Assembly: GCA_012270975.1 (NCBI GenBank)
Contig: JAAXHH010000006.1
Span: 49,009-113,008, forward strand
DNA: 64,000 bases
Reading direction: 5' to 3'
Origin: Candidatus Latescibacterota bacterium
GTDB taxonomy: Bacteria; JAAXHH01
Part shown: positions 19,212 through 28,005 of the stretch, one piece after another
How positions within the stretch are numbered: position 1 is the first letter of the stretch
Layout of the letters: each line of letters starts with the position of its first letter
Notes under the pieces: model-generated
Told to the model about the DNA's origin: nothing
The model's input: only the letters and a program-made list of their open reading frames with translations
Database searches by the model: none
Program-made: the position numbers and the translations under genes

Positions 19212-20090
19212 ATGCCGTACGCTTCCATTAACGGATTCAAATTGTTCTACGATGTTCAAGGAGAGGGTGATGCCGTCGTCTTCATACACGGCGGGTTCCC
19301 GTCCATTGACATGCACCTTCGGGCGCAATCGAGTGGCAAGTGGACCTGGGAGACTGATTTCACTTCGAGCTACCGTTTCATAACGTACGATCGTCGGGGC
19401 TGCTGGCGGTCTTCCCTTCCGGAAACGGGGTATGACCTGGAGAATCAGGCACGGGATCTGTCGGAGTTGTTGGATCACCTTGGCATGAAGGAAGCGCATG
19501 TAATTGGTTCTTCCGCAGGCGGTCCGATCGCCATACTCTTCGCAACCATGTACCCGGAAAGAGTCAGGACACTCGTACTGGCTGGTACGGCCGCGGATCT
19601 CTGGCCGGAGGAAGATCCGGTCACCCGGATTGTCATAGAACAGTTGAAAACCCTTGAAGAACGGGGGGCAGCGGCGGCCTGGGATAGCCGGCCCGAGGGT
19701 GTTGAACTGAGCCTGGACATACTCTGGGAACGGGAGGAAATGAAGGAGCGAGGTGCCCTGGCAGAATACGAGGACCGAATCGCGCAAGCTCTGAAGCGGT
19801 GCGGCCTGCGGGATCGCGTGCTATGGTATGAGACCCAGCTTCAGGCGGTCGGCGCTTACCTGGACAGGGACCTGACGGAGGAATGCGCGCGAATCACGGC
19901 TCCCACACATGTAGTTCACGGTTCCAAAGACCGGGAAGTGCCCGTGGATTGGGGCCGGGATCTCGCGGCGAAGATTCCAGGCGCGACGTTCAGGTTGTAT
20001 TCGGATGAATCCCACGGCCTCGTCCACCGATGCGGTGCGGTTCGGAAGGATATCATCACGTTTTTCCATCAGAATGGGACCATCCCATGA
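19212..20090 (+). CDS. Alpha/beta hydrolase
   Basis: The 292-residue protein has the oxyanion-side HGG (VVFIHGGFP, about 23-30), the nucleophile elbow G99-S-Ser101-A-G103, a probable acid in HGSKDREVP and the terminal histidine in SDESHGLVH. It resembles the 3-oxoadipate enol-lactonase/proline iminopeptidase group, but substrate is unknown. Its TGA overlaps the ATG of the following enolase-superfamily gene (ATGA), so the two are translated together and probably act in one pathway. Confidence 0.87.
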   Translation: MPYASINGFKLFYDVQGEGDAVVFIHGGFPSIDMHLRAQSSGKWTWETDFTSSYRFITYDRRGCWRSSLPETGYDLENQARDLSELLDHLGMKEAHVIGSSAGGPIAILFATMYPERVRTLVLAGTAADLWPEEDPVTRIVIEQLKTLEERGAAAAWDSRPEGVELSLDILWEREEMKERGALAEYEDRIAQALKRCGLRDRVLWYETQLQAVGAYLDRDLTEECARITAPTHVVHGSKDREVPVDWGRDLAAKIPGATFRLYSDESHGLVHRCGAVRKDIITFFHQNGTIP

Positions 20091-21325
20091 AGATCACCGA
20101 GATAGAAGTACACGAGATCACCCTCGAGTACGAGGATTGGATCGCCTACCAGCTCAACCATTTCTACGGTCCGGCGAAGCGGACGGTCTACGTCGCGCAC
20201 ACGGACGACGGGCTCATCGGACTAGGTGAAGGACACGATCCGGAACCGGAAGAAGTGATCGACCGGTACATCGGGACGAGCCCCTTTGACTGGGTCGGCG
20301 ACGAGACTTCTCTCGCTTTGGGCACGGCGATGTACGATCTGATGGGCAAGGCAGCGGGCGTGCCGGTCTACAAGCTGATCGGTCAGAAGCACCGGTCCTG
20401 GGTACCCGTGGGAAGCTGGACCGTGTCAACTCACCCGGACCGCATGGCCGAAGCCGTGCGCGAGTACTCGGCGCAGGGCTATACCTGGATGAAATACCAT
20501 CTGTCGCCCTTCGAAAACGTCATGGACCAGACCGAGGCCATGCAGGCGGTGGCGCCAAAAGGGTTCAGAATCCATTACGATTTCACTATGCACGGTACCG
20601 ACGATCACATGCCCGAACTTCTGGACGAGCTGGAGCGGTTCCGGATTGCCGGCTGCTTCGAGGATCCCCTCCCTCCGGGGGATATCCAGGGCTACATCGA
20701 ACTCCGTAAGCGTTCCACGCTGCCCGTCGTACTGCACCATTTCCCCACGGACGCGACGTACGAAGTGTTCATGAAACCCGCGGACGCGTACATGTTGGGG
20801 CACGCCAGAATCGGGACCGCCATCAGCCGTGCGGGGTTGTTCGCCGCGGACAACAGCCCCTTCATGCTTCAGAACGTGGGTGGGAACATCACCCGGGCTA
20901 TGACCACGCACATGATGGCGGCCTTTCCCTCGGCGAACTTTCACTTCATCAGCGCTACCGAGACCTGGAAGAGCGACGTGACCGTGGAGCGCCTGGAACC
21001 GGTCAACGGGTTCGTACGCGTGCCGGAATCGCCGGGGCTGGGCGTCACGCTGGACCGCGACGAACTGGAGCGCCTTAAACACCTGAAGCTCCCGCCGCAG
21101 AAGAAGTGGATCATCCGTTCGCGCTTCGAGAACGGCACACGGATGTACAACATCGCCGATCCTGAAGACTCCATATTCATGGTGCGGCCCGACAGGCGGC
21201 GTGGCATGGTCCCCATGAGCTACGATGCGCCGATTACCACCGAGTACTGGGATGACGACGATACCGCAGAATACCGTGAGATGTTCGCCCGGATCGAGCG
21301 GGAAGGCGTCGTGCTCGAGAAGTAG
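20087..21325 (+). CDS. Enolase-superfamily (mandelate racemase/muconate lactonizing-like) enzyme
   Basis: The 412-residue protein has the superfamily capping domain followed by a barrel with K136 in WMKYHLS (the K-x-K position reads K-x-H), first metal ligand Asp165 (IHYDFTMHG) and second ligand Glu192 (CFEDPLPPGD). The third acidic ligand expected about 25 residues later is not obvious (VLHHFPTDATYE). These enzymes abstract an alpha proton from a carboxylate to racemise, dehydrate or cycloisomerise acid sugars and related acids. Start at the ATG that overlaps the hydrolase stop. The substitutions make a standard dehydratase assignment unsafe. Confidence 0.78.
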   Translation: MKITEIEVHEITLEYEDWIAYQLNHFYGPAKRTVYVAHTDDGLIGLGEGHDPEPEEVIDRYIGTSPFDWVGDETSLALGTAMYDLMGKAAGVPVYKLIGQKHRSWVPVGSWTVSTHPDRMAEAVREYSAQGYTWMKYHLSPFENVMDQTEAMQAVAPKGFRIHYDFTMHGTDDHMPELLDELERFRIAGCFEDPLPPGDIQGYIELRKRSTLPVVLHHFPTDATYEVFMKPADAYMLGHARIGTAISRAGLFAADNSPFMLQNVGGNITRAMTTHMMAAFPSANFHFISATETWKSDVTVERLEPVNGFVRVPESPGLGVTLDRDELERLKHLKLPPQKKWIIRSRFENGTRMYNIADPEDSIFMVRPDRRRGMVPMSYDAPITTEYWDDDDTAEYREMFARIEREGVVLEK

Positions 21326-21391
21326 CTGTACTAAGCTAGCGGTTCTGCCAGGCGTCTCCGACGCCTCAGACAATTCCCAGTAAACCTCATT

Positions 21392-21431
21392 CTTGACCAA
21401 GACCTCGACATACTTGACCAAGACCTCGACA
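21392..21431. repeat. 21-bp-period tandem duplication
   Basis: The 19-mer CTTGACCAAGACCTCGACA occurs at 21392-21410 and 21413-21431, separated by TA. It lies in the 120-bp gap just before the TIM-barrel gene and places two TTGACC-like elements at a 21-bp spacing. Confidence 0.75.
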
Positions 21432-21445
21432 CTGAAGAGATCACC

Positions 21446-22993
21446 ATGCATAAACCAAAGCTGATCCACTACAACGATGCACGCCACTACAGCATCTACC
21501 GCTACGACCCCCCGATGAGCCTGCACCAGTGGCGGCAGCCCGTGGACGAGATCCTGGGAACCGACGTGGATACCCTGGTCTACGGCCTGGGTTCGGGCGA
21601 AACCTTCCTCCACGGCACGCAAGCCGGTTTGAAGTGGGGTGAAGGGGTCGAAGAACACAACATGAGCATGATGTGGTGGCGGGCGACGAAGAACCTGAAC
21701 CTGGCGCTCGAGGCGGGCATCGATCCGCTCGCCGTGGCGGTGGAACGGGCGCACGAAAAGGGCCGGCGCATCCTGGGAAGCCTGCGGATGACCGAACCCA
21801 CGTCACCGGACGACGACAATCCCTACATGCTGGGCCGTCTCAAGCGGGAGCATCCGGAGGTCATGATCGGCGAGAGCCATCCCGACTATCCGCGAGCGGC
21901 CGGTTGCGCGGACTACACCCGCGAGGAGGTGCGCGCGGAGCGGCTGGAAGTCATTGAGGAGGTATGCGGCCGGTACGGCATGGACGGGCTGGAGTTCGAC
22001 CCGTACATGGGCGTGTTCTTCAAGCCGTCGGAAGCGCGGGAGAAAACCCCCGTGCTTACCGAGTTTATGCGCGAGGTAAGGCGGCTGCTCGATCGCCTCG
22101 GCGAGGCGCGCGGAGAATCGTTGTGCCTGGCCGCACGGGTGCGCTCAACCGAGGAGGCGAACCTTGCCCTGGGCATGGACGTGCGCGGCTGGCTGTCGGA
22201 GGGTCTCCTGGACATCGTCATCCCCTGGACCGAGAGCTTCCTCTTCGACCAGGAGATGCCTGTCGGTTGGCTGGTCGAAGCGGCGGCCGGCTCGGATACG
22301 CCGGTCTACCCGATGCTGGGACGATCGCCGTACGACGATCGCCACCACCTGCCGACGATCGAGATGTACCGGGCCGCGGCGGCGAATTACTGTAACATGG
22401 GAGCGGACGGCCTGTACCTGTCGGACCTGCCCTGGCCGCATACGGAACGCGAATACCAGATCTTTCGTGAAATGGCCGATCCGGACATCCATATCCGGAA
22501 GAAGAAACACTACTTCCCCGCGCACAGTGAACCCAACGCGGAGCCTCACCCGTCCGAGCGCTATCTCCCAATGGACCTCGAAGAAGGTGTACCCGCCCGG
22601 GTGCCGTTCCTGGTGGGGGACAGATTGGATGACGCCCGGAACGACGGCGAACTCAAAGGCGTGACGCTGGGCGTGCGCATCGGGCATTGTTGCCCGGAAG
22701 ACGAAATATCGTTTCGGTTCAACAACGAGCACGTCACGCCATCGGAAAGCACCCATTACTACGGCGGTACCGTCTCGTACACCGCGGCAAGAAGCGGTCT
22801 CCCGGAACGTATCCTGACCCATTTCTGGTTCACCTTCCACCTTTCAGGCGATCAGGTTCAGGAAGGACGAAACAAAGTAGAAGTCGTACTGGAACGGCGA
22901 TTTACCGGGATGGGCGGGACCCGCGTATTGCACCAGGTCGAACTGATCGTGGAGTACGATGAGCCCCGGGTGCCCGTGGGCGGGCAGATGTGA
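21446..22993 (+). CDS. TIM-barrel glycoside hydrolase-like protein
   Basis: The 515-residue protein is not firmly recognised. The first 350 residues read like a (beta/alpha)8 glycosidase-type barrel: LIHYNDARHYS opening, GMDGLEFDPYMG (an acidic strand-4-type end), CLAARVRS, and IVIPWTESFLFDQE with later MGADGLYLSDLPWP. The last 130 residues form a beta-rich accessory domain. The closest type I can name is the family of GH10/GHL10-like putative glycosidases. No signal peptide is visible. It follows the enolase-superfamily gene and precedes a nitrilase-family gene, all in the same direction. Confidence 0.55.
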   Translation: MHKPKLIHYNDARHYSIYRYDPPMSLHQWRQPVDEILGTDVDTLVYGLGSGETFLHGTQAGLKWGEGVEEHNMSMMWWRATKNLNLALEAGIDPLAVAVERAHEKGRRILGSLRMTEPTSPDDDNPYMLGRLKREHPEVMIGESHPDYPRAAGCADYTREEVRAERLEVIEEVCGRYGMDGLEFDPYMGVFFKPSEAREKTPVLTEFMREVRRLLDRLGEARGESLCLAARVRSTEEANLALGMDVRGWLSEGLLDIVIPWTESFLFDQEMPVGWLVEAAAGSDTPVYPMLGRSPYDDRHHLPTIEMYRAAAANYCNMGADGLYLSDLPWPHTEREYQIFREMADPDIHIRKKKHYFPAHSEPNAEPHPSERYLPMDLEEGVPARVPFLVGDRLDDARNDGELKGVTLGVRIGHCCPEDEISFRFNNEHVTPSESTHYYGGTVSYTAARSGLPERILTHFWFTFHLSGDQVQEGRNKVEVVLERRFTGMGGTRVLHQVELIVEYDEPRVPVGGQM

Positions 22994-23068
22994 TCCCTTG
23001 ATCGACGATACATTCCATTGGGAACCGACAGAGCAGTAGAAAACTCAGAACAGAAAAGGGTGACGTCC

Positions 23069-23896
23069 ATGAAGTTATGTGCGGTTCAACCCCACATGCC
23101 GGATTCGATTACCGACAGTGTGAGAGTGATCACCAGGTGGATCCACAAAGCAGCCGAATCCGGTGCGGACGTGGTGGTTTTCCCGGAAATGATGCTGACA
23201 GGTTATGACATCCACCTGTTTGAGTTATTCAAGCAGCAAGATTGGTACGCACGGGTCGAAGCCGCGTTTGGAGTGTTGGGAAGTATTGCCCTCGAAGCTG
23301 AGGTCAGTGTATTTGTCGGTTCGCCATATCGGACCAGCGACGGCTGTTATCTTAACGCGCTGGTCCTGCTTCAGGCCGGGGAAACCCCGGTTCTGGCAGG
23401 TGGCAGGTCGCACATAGAAGAAGGCGTGAAGAAACATTGGGGATTCGGAGAAGCGCAGGACCGCACACCAATAGAAATAGAGGATATCGCGTTCGGATCC
23501 TTGTTCTGTGACGAGTCCGTACATCTTAACCTCACCGGAGGGAAAGGGCTCGAAAAGAGCGATGTTATTCTCTGGCCGGCCGTGACTTGCAGTACTAAAG
23601 AAGATCACAAGAGTGTCACCAAAGATAACGCGAGAGAAGGTGCAAAGATGATAGCCCAATATTACGGAGTGCCCGTCATACACGCCAACTATATCTCCTA
23701 TGCAAGTCAGAAACAGAATGAACAAACGGCAACCCGAGGTCGCACTCTTGGCGGCTCGGTTGTTTGCGACGCATCGGGACTGGTTTTAGACCAAGCGTCA
23801 TGGACAGAGGAAGACCTGCGGTCGTTCGAAATCAGTAGAGTCGACGGCATGGTTGTCGTGACCCCGATGGTCGAGGAACACGCGTTCGAACGCTGA
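23069..23896 (+). CDS. Carbon-nitrogen hydrolase (nitrilase superfamily)
   Basis: The 275-residue protein has the superfamily order with Glu40 (FPEMMLTGYD) and nucleophile Cys147 (LFCDESVHL). The catalytic lysine normally found in a K-x-H-L/F segment between them reads R113-S-H-I, so the lysine looks replaced by arginine or displaced to Lys121/122. Members hydrolyse amides or nitriles; inactive or altered members exist. The ATG at 23069 has AAAGGG 8 bases upstream and is preferred over an ATG 17 codons earlier. Confidence 0.75.
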   Translation: MKLCAVQPHMPDSITDSVRVITRWIHKAAESGADVVVFPEMMLTGYDIHLFELFKQQDWYARVEAAFGVLGSIALEAEVSVFVGSPYRTSDGCYLNALVLLQAGETPVLAGGRSHIEEGVKKHWGFGEAQDRTPIEIEDIAFGSLFCDESVHLNLTGGKGLEKSDVILWPAVTCSTKEDHKSVTKDNAREGAKMIAQYYGVPVIHANYISYASQKQNEQTATRGRTLGGSVVCDASGLVLDQASWTEEDLRSFEISRVDGMVVVTPMVEEHAFER

Positions 23897-23913
23897 ATAG
23901 GCCTGAATAGGCC
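23893..23913. repeat. 10-bp tandem duplication at nitrilase-family gene stop
   Basis: CTGAATAGGC is repeated twice (23893-23902 and 23903-23912). The first copy contains the gene's TGA stop codon. Confidence 0.6.
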
Positions 23914-23921
23914 TTGTCCAA

Positions 23922-24015
23922 ATGAGTGGTCTTCCCGACTTCGACCAATTGTGGGACTACAACGATCTGGAGCAGACCGAATAGACCTTCCTTGAACTGC
24001 TGCCAGATGCCCGGA
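23922..24015 (+). pseudogene. N-terminal fragment of a TPR-family protein
   Basis: From an ATG at 23922 the reading MSGLPDFDQLWDYNDLEQTE, a TAG stop at 23982-23984, then TFLELLPDARNSG matches what I recall as the N-terminus of a tetratricopeptide protein (MxxPDFDxLWDYxDPxxTExxFRxLLPxA). After about 24015 the reading is no longer protein-like. The part that normally follows (TQIARTHSLRGEFDEAD) reappears at 24930, about 0.9 kb downstream. The fragment therefore looks like the detached head of one gene, with a nonsense codon that probably arose from CAG. Confidence 0.55.
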
Positions 24016-24049
24016 ACTCCGGAGGGCGCGGGGTAGCTCCCCGTGTTCC
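24013..24049. other. Nested hairpin at the TPR break point
   Basis: GGAAC (24013-24017) pairs with GTTCC (24045-24049), and inside it CGGGG (24029-24033) pairs with CCCCG (24039-24043). It lies where the TPR homology stops. There is no T-run after it, so it is not a convincing terminator. Confidence 0.35.
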
Positions 24050-24141
24050 GGCGAATAGGTGAGACTTTCCCGCTACATTGCGCGAAGGTTTGACACTGCC
24101 CAATGCCACAATCCCGTGGCGTCAAACACAGGGGGAGTGTC

Positions 24142-24608
24142 ATGCGCTCTTACGCGTTCATGTGCTTCATTACCGCCATATCATTGCTAACGATGGCGTC
24201 CTGCACGGATAGCAAGCCAATTTCCCATACGACTGGCGAACCACAACAACGAGTCGTGGCAACCGCCCAACATACCACATCGGCCTGATTTCACTGAACC
24301 AGAAGTTCGACGATCTGGGGCGTTGGTTGTTGAAGGCCGAATAAAGAATCTGCTTATGATGGGGAGATTTCCGATCTCTTCACCGTCAAGGTGTCGCTTC
24401 ATACTACAAGCGGGACTTATATAGATGAAGAAACCGCCCTCGTATACTTGAGAGACCCCTGTGAAGAAGACGCGTTGAATATGGCATCAGTGAAGAAATA
24501 GATGACAGTACGGTATGGAAACGCAATGAAGATACGTGGATCGTCTTGTATCCGGCAACCAGCGAATCAACCATGATTCTGGATTATGTGAAGAATCAAT
24601 GCTCTTAA
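24142..24608 (+). pseudogene. Lipoprotein gene with three frameshifts
   Basis: A GGGGGAG ribosome site and ATG at 24142 start MRSYAFMCFITAISLLTMASC, a lipoprotein signal ending at Cys21, which runs to a TGA at 24286. Protein-like sequence continues in other frames. In frame +2 from about 24275 it reads HRPDFTEPEVRRSGALVVEG. From about 24358 it is back in the first frame (DGEISDLFTVKVSLHTTSGT, up to a TAG at 24499-24501). From about 24483 it is in the third frame (GISEEIDDSTVWKRNEDTW), ending at TAA 24606-24608. Restoring the frames would give a lipoprotein of about 155 residues of unknown family. Confidence 0.6.
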
Positions 24609-24929
24609 GCCTTGTAGGCAACAATGCCTATAACGCCTTGCCACTGCGCGTTGTTGTGCCAGAGTAGAGAACACACTTGACATTGGGCCGTTTTCTACTA
24701 TATATTGACAAATTAACCTCACATGCCACAACATATTGTACGGTCTGGGCACATAGTCGGTAGGTAAATTGTTCAGGTTGGAAGGAGCGGGAGCCAGAAA
24801 ACCTGACCCTGTAAAAATCCGGCAATGCCGGCCAGCGAGGATCTATATTCATTCGGCGGTGGCCACCGCCGAAACATCAGTCACGTATCACGGACAACAG
24901 AACGACCATGACGTTAGGATAAAAATACG
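24609..24929. other. Non-coding stretch inside the graveyard region
   Basis: About 320 bp between the decayed lipoprotein gene and the TPR remnant. I see no protein-like reading of useful length on either strand, no clear terminator and no RNA gene. It is less GC-rich than the genes around it. Confidence 0.4.
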
Positions 24930-25343
24930 ATGGCAAGTTCAATTCGGCACACGCAGATCGCAAGAACCCATAGCCTGCGAGGGGAATTCGACGAAGCCGA
25001 TCGCATCCTCGATGACGCCGAGGCCCTGCTCGACGATATAGCCATTTCACACGAAGGTAAAACTCCCGTCGCCAGGATTCGCTGCCTCCTCGAACGCGGC
25101 CGCAGCGACAATTCAGCCGGTCAAGTCGAAGAAGCGCGGCCGCTCTTCCTCCAGGCCTGGGAACTGCCCCGCAACGCCCGCGAGGACTATCACGCCGTCG
25201 ACGCGGCGCATATGCTCGGCATCGGCGAGACGGGAGATGCATCCCTCATGTGGAATAACAAGGCAATGAAAGCAGCGGCAGCGTCTGACGAACGCGAATG
25301 GCTCGAACGTCTTCGGCGGTTAGGGGAGGGTCAGCCATGTTGA
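24930..25343 (+). pseudogene. Middle part of a truncated TPR-family protein
   Basis: The 137-codon reading begins with unconserved residues and then runs TQIARTHSLRGEFDEADRIL, followed by ERGRSDNSAGQVEEARPLFL and AVDAAHMLGI, which are TPR helices of the same family as the head fragment at 23922. It stops at EWLERLRRLGEGQPC, where homologues as I recall them continue for further repeats, so it also lacks its tail. The ATG at 24930 may not be a native start. Its TGA overlaps the ATG of the PhyH remnant. Confidence 0.6.
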
Positions 25344-25584
25344 CGGCCGCGCAAAGATCCGAATTCGATGAGTGAGGCTGGGTTCGCGTTCCGTGTGTAA
25401 TCCCCGACGAGGACGTTCAAAGTGTGCTCGACCGCATTTGGGATGACCTGGAGCAACGGTGCGGGATTCCTCGGGAAGAGCCGGAAGCCTGGCCGGAGGC
25501 GAGACCCAAGGGGTTCAATACGTTGACCCGGTCCTGCGCCTTCGAACCGATCAGGACTGCACCATCAAACCAGACGAGGCATAA
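25337..25584 (+). pseudogene. PhyH dioxygenase N-terminal remnant with in-frame TGA
   Basis: A strong GGGGAGGG site (25323-25330) and the ATG at 25337 give MLTAAQRSEFDE, a TGA at 25373-25375, then GWVRVPCVIPDEDVQSVLDR and IWDDLEQRCGIPREEPEAWP. This fits the first part of a PhyH-type oxygenase; the stop lies where FDE-R-G is usual, so a CGA to TGA change explains it. Readable homology ends near 25556 and the ABC permease gene starts at 25585, so the metal-binding core is missing. Confidence 0.55.
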
Positions 25585-27984
25585 GTGTTCCAGAACTACC
25601 TCAGTGTAGCCCTACGTAACCTCCTCAGGCATCCTGCCTACTCGCTCATCAACGTCACCGGGCTGGCCATTGGCATGGCCGCATGCATGCTGATCCTGTT
25701 GTATGTCCAGGACGAGCTCAGCTACGATCGCCATCACGAAAACGCCGATCGTGTTTACCGTCTCGTCGATGATATCGAAAGCGGGGGACAGACCATCGAG
25801 ACCGCGGGCACGCCCCCGGGATGGGCCCCCGCGCTGAAACGGGACTACCCGGAGGTCGAGCAGTTCGTCCGCATGCGGGGAACTCAGTCCGCGTGGCTGA
25901 TTACCCGCGGCGAATCCCAGTTCTACGAAAAGAAGATCATCTGGGCGGAGCCCGCCCTGTTCGAGCTGTTTTCCGTCCCGCTTGTTTACGGGAATCCCCG
26001 GACCGCGCTCACAGACCCATACTCGATGGTGGTCTCGGAGGAAATGGCGTTCAAGTACTTCGGCGAGGAAGACGCGGTAGGTAAGATCATCGACGTGGAT
26101 CAACGCTGGGATTTCGTTGTGACCGGCGTCATGCGGAACATGCCGGCCAATTCCCATACACGTTCGGACATGTTCGCGTCCTTCTCGACATTGAAAGCCA
26201 TGGGTCTTGATCCGGACGACTCGGAAAACCACGACAACAACTATACCTATCTTCTTCTGCAGGAAGGCGCCTCTCCTGAAGCACTCGAAGCACAGTTGCC
26301 AGCCTTCCTTGAACGCCACGCCGGGGACAAGTTCCGAGAAGCGGGCGTCATCCTGAAGCCGTCGCTGCAACCTCTTGTCGATATCCATCTGCATTCGCAT
26401 CGGGAGAGCGAGCTGGAGCCCAACGGCGATATCCGTTACGTGGCGCTCTTCATGATCATCGCGTTCCTGATCCCGCTGATCGCGTGCATCAACTTCGTCA
26501 ACCTGGCCACGGCTCGTTCAGCCATGCGCGCCAGGGAAGTGGGCGTGCGCAAGGTGATGGGTTCGGACCGGTCCCGGTTGATCAGGCAGTTCCTGGGAGA
26601 AGCGGTCGTAATGGCTGTACTCGCCATGATCGTAGCGGTGTCCCTGGCGCATATCGTCCTGCCCGCCGTCAATGCCATCGCCGGCAAGCAGTTGACATTC
26701 CCCCTTTCCGACGGACTGGCGTTGGCGGCGCTAGCCGGCGGGACGGTTGTGATCGGGCTGGCTGCCGGCTGCTATCCGGCGTTTTATCTTTCGGGTTTTC
26801 TGCCGATCGAAGTACTGAAAGGTAGTCTGAAATCCGGAGCGCGGGGTCTGGGATTGCGGAAAGTACTGGTCGTGATACAGTTCGCCATGTCCATATTCCT
26901 GGTGGTCAGTACGGCCATCATCTTCGACCAGCTCGAGTACATCCGGGACAAGAGACTGGGATTCAACAAGGAACAGGTGATGGTCGTCCCCATAACGGGG
27001 AGTCCGCAACGGCGGAATTCACCGGTGCTGAAACAGCGTCTGTCCCAGTTGCCGGGCGTTATGAGCATGGCAACGTCTACCGCCGTGCCGGGCATGCGGG
27101 TTTTGCCCATCATGCCGGTCCGGCCGGAGGGGATGCAGCCCGAGGATCACCTGATGATGGCCACGCTGCAGGTGGACGAGCATTTCCTGGACGTCATGGA
27201 CATTGAGCTGGTAATCGGTCGGAACTATTCGCCGGACTGGGGGACGGATTCGACCGCGGGGTTCATACTGAATGAAACCGCCGTGCGATACCTGGGCTGG
27301 GGAGTGCCTGCCGATGCGATTGGCAAGCGATTCGAGTGGATACCATTCGGCGGTGCGAAAGGAAATGTGATAGGGGTAGTGGAGGATTTCCACCTGCGCA
27401 CCATTCACGACGAGATCGAACCGATCGTGCTGATGAACAGTACGTACCACAATTATGCGCTCATCCGTATCGCCCCCGACGGTATACCGGAGACCGTCTC
27501 GCGCATCGGGGAGGTGTGGCGGGACGTCGATCCCCGATACCCGCTCGAATACACGTTCCTGGAAGAGGATTTTGACCGGCTGTACCGGGACGACCATCGG
27601 CTGGGGGAGGTCTTCGCTATCTTTGCGATGCTTGGGATCTTCGTCGCCTGCCTGGGACTCCTGGGGCTGGCCTCGTTCTCCATACAGCAGCGAGCGAAGG
27701 AGATCGGCATTCGCAAGATACTCGGCTCGACGGTTTCCGGTATCGTGGTCCTGCTGTCGAAGGATTTCATGAAGTACGTCCTGCTGGCCAATGCAATCGC
27801 CTGGCCGCTGGCCTACTACGTCATGACGCGCTGGTTGCAGAACTACGCCTACGCGGCGGATCTGAGGTTTGGGTGGTTTTTAGTCGGCGGCATGCTCGCA
27901 CTGGTCATCGCGTGGCTGACGATCGGGGCCCATGCCGTGGCCGCATCGCGGCGAAATCCGGTTAACGCGCTGAGGCAGGGGTGA
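25585..27984 (+). CDS. FtsX/MacB-like ABC transporter permease, paralogue 1
   Basis: The 799-residue protein has the two-half architecture of large FtsX-type permeases. TM1 lies at about 21-41, followed by a MacB periplasmic core domain (about 45-270). Three TM segments with the FtsX motif (ATARSAMRAREVGVRKVMG) lie at about 285-410, and a further TM (VVIQFAMSIFLVVS) near 430. A second core domain (about 460-650) and three TM segments at about 670-790 follow. No ATP-binding subunit gene is adjacent. The GTG start follows GAGGC and directly abuts the PhyH remnant. The first 27 bp of the gene are identical to those of paralogue 2. Confidence 0.88.
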   Translation: MFQNYLSVALRNLLRHPAYSLINVTGLAIGMAACMLILLYVQDELSYDRHHENADRVYRLVDDIESGGQTIETAGTPPGWAPALKRDYPEVEQFVRMRGTQSAWLITRGESQFYEKKIIWAEPALFELFSVPLVYGNPRTALTDPYSMVVSEEMAFKYFGEEDAVGKIIDVDQRWDFVVTGVMRNMPANSHTRSDMFASFSTLKAMGLDPDDSENHDNNYTYLLLQEGASPEALEAQLPAFLERHAGDKFREAGVILKPSLQPLVDIHLHSHRESELEPNGDIRYVALFMIIAFLIPLIACINFVNLATARSAMRAREVGVRKVMGSDRSRLIRQFLGEAVVMAVLAMIVAVSLAHIVLPAVNAIAGKQLTFPLSDGLALAALAGGTVVIGLAAGCYPAFYLSGFLPIEVLKGSLKSGARGLGLRKVLVVIQFAMSIFLVVSTAIIFDQLEYIRDKRLGFNKEQVMVVPITGSPQRRNSPVLKQRLSQLPGVMSMATSTAVPGMRVLPIMPVRPEGMQPEDHLMMATLQVDEHFLDVMDIELVIGRNYSPDWGTDSTAGFILNETAVRYLGWGVPADAIGKRFEWIPFGGAKGNVIGVVEDFHLRTIHDEIEPIVLMNSTYHNYALIRIAPDGIPETVSRIGEVWRDVDPRYPLEYTFLEEDFDRLYRDDHRLGEVFAIFAMLGIFVACLGLLGLASFSIQQRAKEIGIRKILGSTVSGIVVLLSKDFMKYVLLANAIAWPLAYYVMTRWLQNYAYAADLRFGWFLVGGMLALVIAWLTIGAHAVAASRRNPVNALRQG

Positions 27985-28005
27985 AGCAGCGAGAAAGAAC
28001 GGTGT

